Positions 57,570-64,000 of a stretch of 64,000 nucleotides of DNA are shown here, one piece after another (within the stretch, counting starts at the first letter, position 1; every line of letters starts with the position of its first letter). This DNA comes from Lentinula raphanica. Its lineage: Eukaryota > Basidiomycota > Agaricomycetes > Agaricales > Omphalotaceae. The position numbers and the translations under genes are program-made. Location: assembly GCA_027919835.1 (NCBI GenBank), contig JANVFP010000023.1, positions 682,001 through 746,000 on the forward strand. Direction: 5' to 3'. The notes under the pieces were generated by a model, which did no database searches, was not told where the DNA came from, and was given only the letters and a program-made list of their open reading frames with translations.

Positions 57570-60500
57570 ATGCCCGAACCCATGGACGACGACGGGGACC
57601 AAGCTCGTTCTTCTCGCACTGCCAAATCTGCCCCAAAGGCTGCTCTAAAACCCAAGAGAAAATCTAGAGCCAAGAAAGACCGTGTTCGTAACTCGAAATC
57701 ATCGACACCCTCGAATGTTGCCTCGAACTCGACGTCTCGATTGCCATCCGAAACTGCTATGTCCAAGGCGCCGCAAACGCATAATCCTGAAGGCGAAGGG
57801 AACGGTGATGGCGAAGATGATGTCGCTGAGGAGTCACATCCAAACAAGCCCAGGCGCGGTAACCAGGGGAATTTCTCAGGTCCTCGTCTTCAATTTCTAT
57901 GCAATTCCTTACCCGAATACACCAAAGCAAAGTCCAAGAATACTTGTATGTCTCGAATCTGCAAAGAATGGTTCGACAGGTGGCCGTGGCATGACCAAGA
58001 TGAACAGCCCGAAAAATTCAATCCATTGGACGCTGAAGATGACTCGCTCTCCGAGGAAGCAAGGGCTGAGCTAGAAGCCGATCGAAAACAAGTTCAGGCA
58101 GCAGTTCAGATAGCCGGAAAAGCAGTGCGTATTCAACTCATTGTTAGCTATGGAATTGTTATTAATATCTATTACTAGCAAATTTCGCGTTGGTTCTGGC
58201 GGCGTGTGAAGAAGGCAGCCAAGACTGCTCCCATCCAACAAACACCCCTCGCTCCTGTCCTTCGCAAGGCCCTCGGATTCGCTGGCGGAGCACCTCGTCG
58301 ATCGCTTCTGTACAAAGTGTGGATGAAACGGCCGGAGAATCAAATCAAGGTTCGACAAGAGGTGGACGCACGCGTGGCTGTCAATCCTGTCAAACGCGCG
58401 GACCTTTTGAATTTTAGATGTCAGGTTGCCGAAGAACTGTTCAAAGAGGAGCCAGACGAGGTGAAGAAAGAGGTTGAAGAGTTTGTCGAGGAGGTGTATC
58501 AACAAAAGCTGGAATTTTTCACGAGGGTTACGTCTGGTGAACCTGTATCGTTAGAGGAGCTCAACGAGGACAGGATAGACGACTCAGTTCGCGAAGTGTA
58601 CGTATTTGATTTGTATTCGTTATAGAGATGTTGACATACTTCTAGATGTCGTGAAGCTCTCACAAAGTTCCTGCAGCCCTTACTGGATATCCTTCGACTC
58701 TACACTGGTCTGAACTTCTGCTTATTGGGGGGAGCTGCCCCAGCGAATGATGACGAAGACTATTTTCTCATTACGTGAGTCGTCCATCCTTACGCAAATA
58801 GTCGTTGTGTCTGATCTCTCATAGGATTAACTCTGGCACGAGCGGCGGACTCAACCCTCAAACGTTTGAACGATGGAATGAAGAATATTTTATGAAGAAC
58901 GTCATGTCTCTGTTTATGCTATTTTTATCAGACAAAGATCCTAGTACGTCGCCTTCACTTCTGATCGTTCATACTCTGATATGTATTTTTAGAAGAATTG
59001 CTCGGGGAGCCCGGTCTCATCCATCCAGAAGGCGTCAATCGCAGTTCCAAATCGACATCTCCATTGAATGATGACTCCCTTATTCGTATGCCGAGCGAGG
59101 ATGGAATCGACACTCAGACGCGCCGAAAATCCAAACGGCTACGCAAGAAGGCGAAGGGGAAGGCGAAGGGGAAGGACAAGCATGAAGAAGAGGAGGACAA
59201 AGAAGAAAGCGGAAAGGAAGGGTCCGAAGAAGAGGAGGAAGTCTTTCGTGATGAAAACGGCAAAGTGGTCGACTTACGAAAACTACGCGGAAAGTTCGTC
59301 GAAACCCGCGATGACGATGTGGTTATGGCCCACTTCTATGCTGAATCCACCCCAGAGCCTGAAGGACCGCCCCTCCCGGATGACCTCAAAGCCTACCTTT
59401 CTAGCATGCTCACACCCGCTCGCCGAGATTCAATCGGAATGCTCAACTCACAATCCGGTCGCGTTCGACAACATAATCTTGACGTTCTCATGGAGCATGC
59501 GGAGGTATGGAAGGCACAACAAGTCCAACTCCCGAAGCCTCGCTCCCCTCCTCGCTCCCCTCCTCACTCTCCTCCTCCTCACTCTCCTCCTCCTCACTCT
59601 CCTCCTCACTCTTCTCACTCTCCTCCTCACTCTTCTCACTCTCCTCACATTCCCTCAATCAACTCAAAGTCTATTCGTTCGGGATCCGAGCCTCGTACCA
59701 GTGCTGTAATCGCCTCAAAACCCCCAATTCGATCCGGCTCTCTTCCCATCCAGTTCAATTGCACCACAGTTCCAGAATTGCAACGTCTTTCCATGGATAC
59801 CACTTCGGCAACACCCACAGACAGCGGGAAGGGACACCCCATTTCCACGGATTCAATGCCCAATACGAACGTACATCAAAATTCTTCTCTCACACCAAAT
59901 GCACCCTCTGGCAATGGACCCTTATCTTCTCATACTAACTCATCTCCGCCACCTTCCGCCGATGGAGTCGTGGCTCAGGGTAACGAACTGACAGATGGGA
60001 CCGGCAACAATTCAACGGGCTCGACACAGGATTCGGTGACGCTAGCAGACTGCCCAGCTTGGTTATCTCGTGCGGTGGAAGTGTTCGGGGGGTTGGAGCA
60101 GCAATCTACAGAGTGGAGGAAAGCTCTGGAGGGTTTGGTCATCCTTGAGCGCACGTATCTTTTCGAAGATCCAAGCGGCCGGGTCAGTCTTTCATTCATT
60201 TAATTCATTCTGATGCCTCATAATTATTTGTTCTACATAGAAAGCCTCGTTTCCTACGGCCAAGGATGTCCGTCCTCGCTTAGTTGAATGGTACTTCAAA
60301 AATCGGAAGAACGTACAGGCCACCCTCAATAATGACTTCAACGGATTGACGGTGGAGAGCTTAGGTCGAGATCTTCGTAAGTGGTGGTCGGTCATCAATC
60401 CGGCGTGGCGGGAGAGGGACGCTGAGTGGCATATCGTGCCACAAGGTCAAGGAGAGGGAAGTTGGGACGGAATCCACCGACCAGGACAGTGCGGCATGGT

Positions 60501-60771
60501 GACCGTGCTGCTGTGTCTTCGTTGGTGGTTCTTGAGGGTAAGCGATGATGAAGAGCAGACTTCGCAGGTTTTACTTCTTTTATCTGACGTGCGGGCTGCC
60601 ATCGAAGACATGGCATATGAAAAAGGGTACGTGTTCAACGTTCGTTGTATTTCTAACGCTTTATCTCAACATATTTTTTACAGAGGTTATGATCGCCGTA
60701 TCAAGCGCAAAGCACCACCCTCTTCCACCACCTCTACCGAACGTCCGACTAGAAGAGCAAGACTTGGCTGA
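57570..60771 (+). CDS. Large uncharacterised Agaricomycete family protein
   Basis: Seven exons (57570-58124, 58179-58597, 58646-58774, 58825-58943, 58993-60182, 60241-60626, 60684-60771), all in phase, give 961 residues. Seen: a basic Ser-rich N-terminus; FDRWPWHDQDEQPEKF; RWFWRRVKKAAKT; LYKVWMKRPENQIKVRQEVD; LNFRCQVAEELFKEEPDEVK; FLQPLLDILRLYTGLNFCLL; NSGTSGGLNPQTFERW; a Lys-rich/acidic linker; KVVDLRKLRGKF; then VPELQRL, WLSRAVEVFGGLEQQSTEW and RPRLVEWYFKNRKN, DLRKWWSVINPAWRE and a basic end. The overall order fits a multi-copy family of agaric hypothetical proteins I recall; no enzyme motif. The region 59540-59650 is a Pro-Pro-His-Ser repeat tract. The gene appears intact, unlike most neighbours. 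Confidence 0.72.
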
Positions 60772-61071
60772 ATTCATGTTTTTTTGCTGCCGTCGTTTCA
60801 CGTAACTCGTACCCTCTCGTACCACTATATATTTGAACCTGTATATACAAAACCGCCAATACAAACTCGGCGTTTTCCTTCTGAATGTCAAACATATCCG
60901 AAAATTTGCATGAGATTGATAACAATGTTCATTTGAGTAGGTACAATTGAGCCGCTATGAGAATTATATTGTATATACATTAGGGCCTATTCATAGTACT
61001 GAGTTCAACGGATAGCAAGGAGTCATCGGATAGCAAGAGTGTCAGCAAGAGTGTCATCGGATAGCAAGAAA
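60772..61071. repeat. Convergent 3' spacer with a minisatellite-like repeat
   Basis: Between about 61010 and 61075 the units GGATAGCAAG and GTGTCA(G/T)C recur three to four times. Otherwise A/T-rich 3' flanks of the two converging genes. Confidence 0.55.
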
Positions 61072-62037
61072 TCAATCAGTCATCGCAAAAGCCATAGCCG
61101 CATCCCACGAACGGGAATAGCGCAATGTAACTTCGTTATCCAAACTCTGCGCTCGATCGAAAGCTAGCTTCGCGCTTTCTCTAAGTATTGAAGGTATTAG
61201 TCTGAGTGAGAAATTGAGTCAAGAAAGCCAACTTACAGAGTAGAATGTATTTCGTATGAATCCTCCCATTTGACGACAAAGACACCTCCACTCGTCGATG
61301 AACTTTGCGACGGGTTTGCACGTCCTTTCTTGGATGGACCGGGTGTACTGATAGATTGATCAGAGAGGAGAGAGGAGATAGCATCGATATCGATCCCTTT
61401 CAGCTGGTTCGAAGATGGTGATTTCGATGTAGACGGCTTTTTCGAGGGACTTTGTGAGCGCGATTTCGACGTCTTCGATGTCTGAAGCACGATAGGTGGA
61501 TTGAAAAAAGTCTTTGGAGAGGGAACTTTTGTCGTAGTTTTTTTGGATGGAGATGGAGGGGAATCGATAACAGGATTGGGCCTCGATTCGATATTGAGCT
61601 GGGCTATATTGATTTGAGGACGATTCCTTTGATCATCGTGGGAGATAATGGGCTGTTCTACAACCTCGCGGGTTTCGCGGGTTTCGCGGGGCTCGCAGAC
61701 AGAATCCGAATAGAGAACTAATTCATCGCGATTGTCATGCGTGTGATATTCTCTACAAGTCCATGCCCAGACATCACAAGCAGCTTCGATACTTTCCACA
61801 CCACGAGCAGTTTGAGAAGAGTGTGTGGCACGTTCGTTAGCTAGACGCCTATTCCAGACATTCAGTATATTCAGATCGGTCTCAATATGGTTCAACATAC
61901 CAATATCGATAGATGCCAGCATATGGTCCACCCGTTATGATATAGTAGGGTTTGCCTCTGTGAGCTTGAGTGAAACCTGGGATGTTATCGGCGTAGTAGG
62001 TCGGCGTGCAAATCCCTCGTCGTTGGGAGGAAGACAT
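61072..62037 (-). CDS. Viroplasmin-like (RNase H1 N-domain-like) protein
   Basis: Three exons: 62037 down to the GTATGT donor near 61900, then 61848-61235, then 61214-61072 with TGA at 61072-61074. The N-part has GKPYYIITGGPYAGIYRYW joined to RLANERATHSSQTARGVESI and EAACDVWAW. This fits the small viroplasmin fold (Tyr-Tyr-Val...Gly-x-Tyr...Trp...Gly...Ser...A...W) known from caulimovirus inclusion proteins, RNase H1 and many fungal proteins, where it binds RNA-DNA or dsRNA. A Ser/Pro/Lys-rich linker follows, then GGVFVVKWEDSYEIHST and a C-terminal exon (AKLAFDRAQSLDNEV). There is no RNase H catalytic domain. It lies head-to-head with the KDZ gene, about 150 bp apart. Confidence 0.6.
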
Positions 62038-62183
62038 GAACGTTGAGCGTTGAGGTCGAGTTGCAATCAATCAGATGAGATAAAATCGATGAAGTCCACG
62101 CGACGGATCACGCGCTGGTGGCATGTTTCTGTCACGTGTCTCCAGACTCTCGTTGACTGTCAGTGTTACGACTCCGTTTCTTC

Positions 62184-64000
62184 ATGGCTACTTCCTCCTC
62201 GAAAAAGAAGAACCATTCTACCAACGTTCGTCGCGTCAAGCTCTCGGAGGTGCTTCCAACGCATCAGACCCATACACAACTTCGATCTGAACGGCTCAAC
62301 TGCACCGGGGACGTGGTTCAAACCCAAATCGCTACCGAAATTCCTTCGCCTCTCAAGAAAAGGCGGACTACGTTTTCGAACAGGTATCGTTCTAGAGAAG
62401 AAATCGACTCACTTCTTCAATTCGCTTTGGTCAACGGCGGACACGTCGAGACTGTGGAAGTCCCCGACACGACTCAGTTAACTCCTGACGCATATGATCA
62501 TCATCTCAACGAGTTCAACAAGCGTCAACGTCGATATGCTGTTTCCGTGAGTTTTTCTACGTCTCTAAGGTCCACACGTTCTGATTCTATACACCATAAG
62601 GACAGACCCTTCATGGAATGGATACCGTTCCGCGACGAGTATCTCGCAGAGATGATAAGAGGTGAAGGGAGAGGCGATGGACCCAAAGATAGTTGTTGGA
62701 AGTGTCAGAGCGATAATTCCCCCCTGTATCGTTCATCAGGAAAAGTACCCTTAGCCTAGGTAACCCAGAGATACCCCCCAAAACCTAGACTCTCCCAAAG
62801 CACCCAAAGAAATCTAAGGCAAACTCAGGCTTGCCCAGGCTTTTCCAGGCAAACTCAGGCTTGCTCAGGCAAATTCAGGCAAATTCAAAGTTTTTAAACT
62901 GCTGAGGTTTTGGGGGGTATCTCTAGGCAGCCTAGGCACCAGGTCAGTTTTGCTGATGTTGCGTTTCTGGGTGCCTCACGAATGGGTTGGTCTGTGCCGA
63001 ATGCTGTCTGTTGGATCATCTACAACGTCCATTGGATATCATCGAGGTACGTTTTCATCTCATTCGTCTAGCTCCGCTATTCACCAGTCGTTTTCAGAAA
63101 TGGAACGGTAGTTACTTCGAACGCATTCCTCTGCAACAAATGGGCTTGTCCGTTCAGTTGGGCCACAGCTGTGACTCGATCTGCCCGGCCCCTCGTATCG
63201 TTAAAAACTTCACGGTTATACATACAAATGGCATACATCAAGTTACTGCTCTCTTTTGCAATTGTGTGAATAGATACGCTGCCGGAGAATGGCGGCAACA
63301 ACTCCATCGCAGACGCTGGTTCGCAGCGACGCATCTGCAGCCTGAGACCGCTGCCACGTATGAAGTTCTCAACCACTTTCATGTGCTTACCCTTCAAGGG
63401 AAGGTCACTACCTATGACTATTACACCGGTCTTGAGAAATTATATGATAATTTAGGGACAGAAATAAAAGTGGTGAGTTCTATTTTCTGATCATCATTGC
63501 AAGTGTCAATCGTCATTCCGAAGGATCGTTACAAGGCGTTCTCACGTATGATTCGGGAATGGCGCGGCCTCAAGATCTTGAAACGTGGTGGAATGGGCAA
63601 CGATGCTACACGAACCGCTGACAAGACAGAATTAGGGGAGCTCGCTGTCGAATGCATTGCTTGTCCCAGACCTAGTGAAAATCTACCTGAAGATTGGGAA
63701 GATGAGCCAGCAAACACACGGTACGCTTTTCTTTGTTGAGATCAATAGAATTGGTTGACTCAGACTGGTATCAGCTTCAAGTACTGGTTGTATCTTGCCG
63801 AGGACGCATGCTTTCGACTCAAACGGCGACTCGTCTCATCTAACGCAGTGGATCCTGGAGTCGGAACGGGCTCATCTTATTTTGTTGAGGATAATGCGTT
63901 TCGGGAGTATATAGCTACTTGCGGGGAACAAGTCGAGGTAAGATATTCATTCTATTTTATCTCGTTCGGGACTCAGCTCCGTCTATATTCAGATGAATAC
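62184..64000 (+). pseudogene. KDZ transposase with CxC cysteine cluster, broken by a MITE, runs off the window
   Basis: Exons 62184-62546, 62601-63046 (contains the MITE), 63098-63472, about 63526-63720, 63775-63937, then on past the edge from 63993. N-terminal basic Ser/Lys region; cysteine cluster CWKCQSDN...YRCVSGC (restored across the insertion)...LVCAECCLLDH; KWNGSYFERIPLQQMGLSVQ; a second Cys/His region (ICPAPR, FCNC); the typical TYEVLNHFHVLTLQGK and TTYDYYTGLEKLYDN; DRYKAFSRMIREWR; IACPRP; and KYWLYLAEDACFRLKRR, followed by YFVEDNAFREYI, which begins the KDZ (Kyakuja/Dileera/Zisupton) catalytic part with its first Asp. The MITE adds 227 bp and stops, so the present gene should be inactive; otherwise the frame is clean. 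Cut-and-paste DNA transposition, catalytic end unseen. Confidence 0.85.
62734..62958. mobile_element. CATCAGG-family MITE, copy 5, in the KDZ gene
   Basis: 225 bp; ends CATCAGGAAAAGTACCC and, from the right, CATCAGCAAAACTGACC; flanked by TT (62732-62733, 62959-62960). Interior CAAACTCAGGCTTG(C)-type repeats. It splits a Cys codon of the cysteine cluster. Confidence 0.92.

Noticed and set aside
62734..62958. MITE in the KDZ gene removed as an intron
   Set aside because: Possible GT and AG sites inside leave 24 bases with an in-frame TGA.

Overview
The window is nuclear DNA of a filamentous basidiomycete, almost certainly an Agaricomycete. Genes carry short GT-AG introns (about 45-65 bp), and the repeats (a chromodomain Ty3/gypsy element, DIRS-type tyrosine-recombinase retroelements, a KDZ transposase with a cysteine cluster, a BED-finger hAT) and the lineage-specific gene families fit that group. 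No rRNA, tRNA or CRISPR was recognised.

Layout. 1-4.9 kb: a GDP-mannose 4,6-dehydratase (minus, runs off the left edge) and a membrane-anchored O-fucosyltransferase-like protein (plus), a possible fucosylation pair. 5-16.5 kb: an eroded repeat-protein ORF broken by two MITEs and by a young, complete 8.7-kb chromovirus (LTRs alike by eye, 5-bp TSD). That element carries gag, pol with one premature TGA, a Tf1-like self-priming site, and an antisense spliced gene for a zinc-cluster/coiled-coil protein. 16.5-21 kb: nested non-coding elements, including a foldback element rich in the palindrome GGGTAGCTACCC. 21-27 kb: decayed host genes (F-box, SPX-RING, an uncharacterised family). 27.3-29.6 kb: an island of three small genes that read open (two membrane proteins, one coiled coil). 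31-33.9 kb: a 2.9-kb foldback element. 34-41.2 kb: AT-rich sequence with MITEs and another inverted-repeat element. 41.3-52.7 kb: two DIRS-type copies invaded by MITEs, a solo LTR and non-autonomous hATs. 52.7-64 kb: gene-richer DNA with two uncharacterised multi-exon families, a viroplasmin-like gene, a BED-hAT remnant and a KDZ transposase gene broken by a MITE.

Three threads run through the window. One MITE family (TIR beginning CATCAGG, 2-bp TSD) sits in or beside many other units; at three sites, removing the MITE plus one TSD copy restores a reading frame. Most gene-breaking stops are TGA where CGA (Arg) is the likely ancestor, which fits C-to-T decay. The chromovirus couples an antisense CGG-type zinc-cluster protein with many CCG-N-CGG motifs in its own DNA, a possible self-regulation circuit. 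Boundaries and splice sites were read by eye; no database search was possible.
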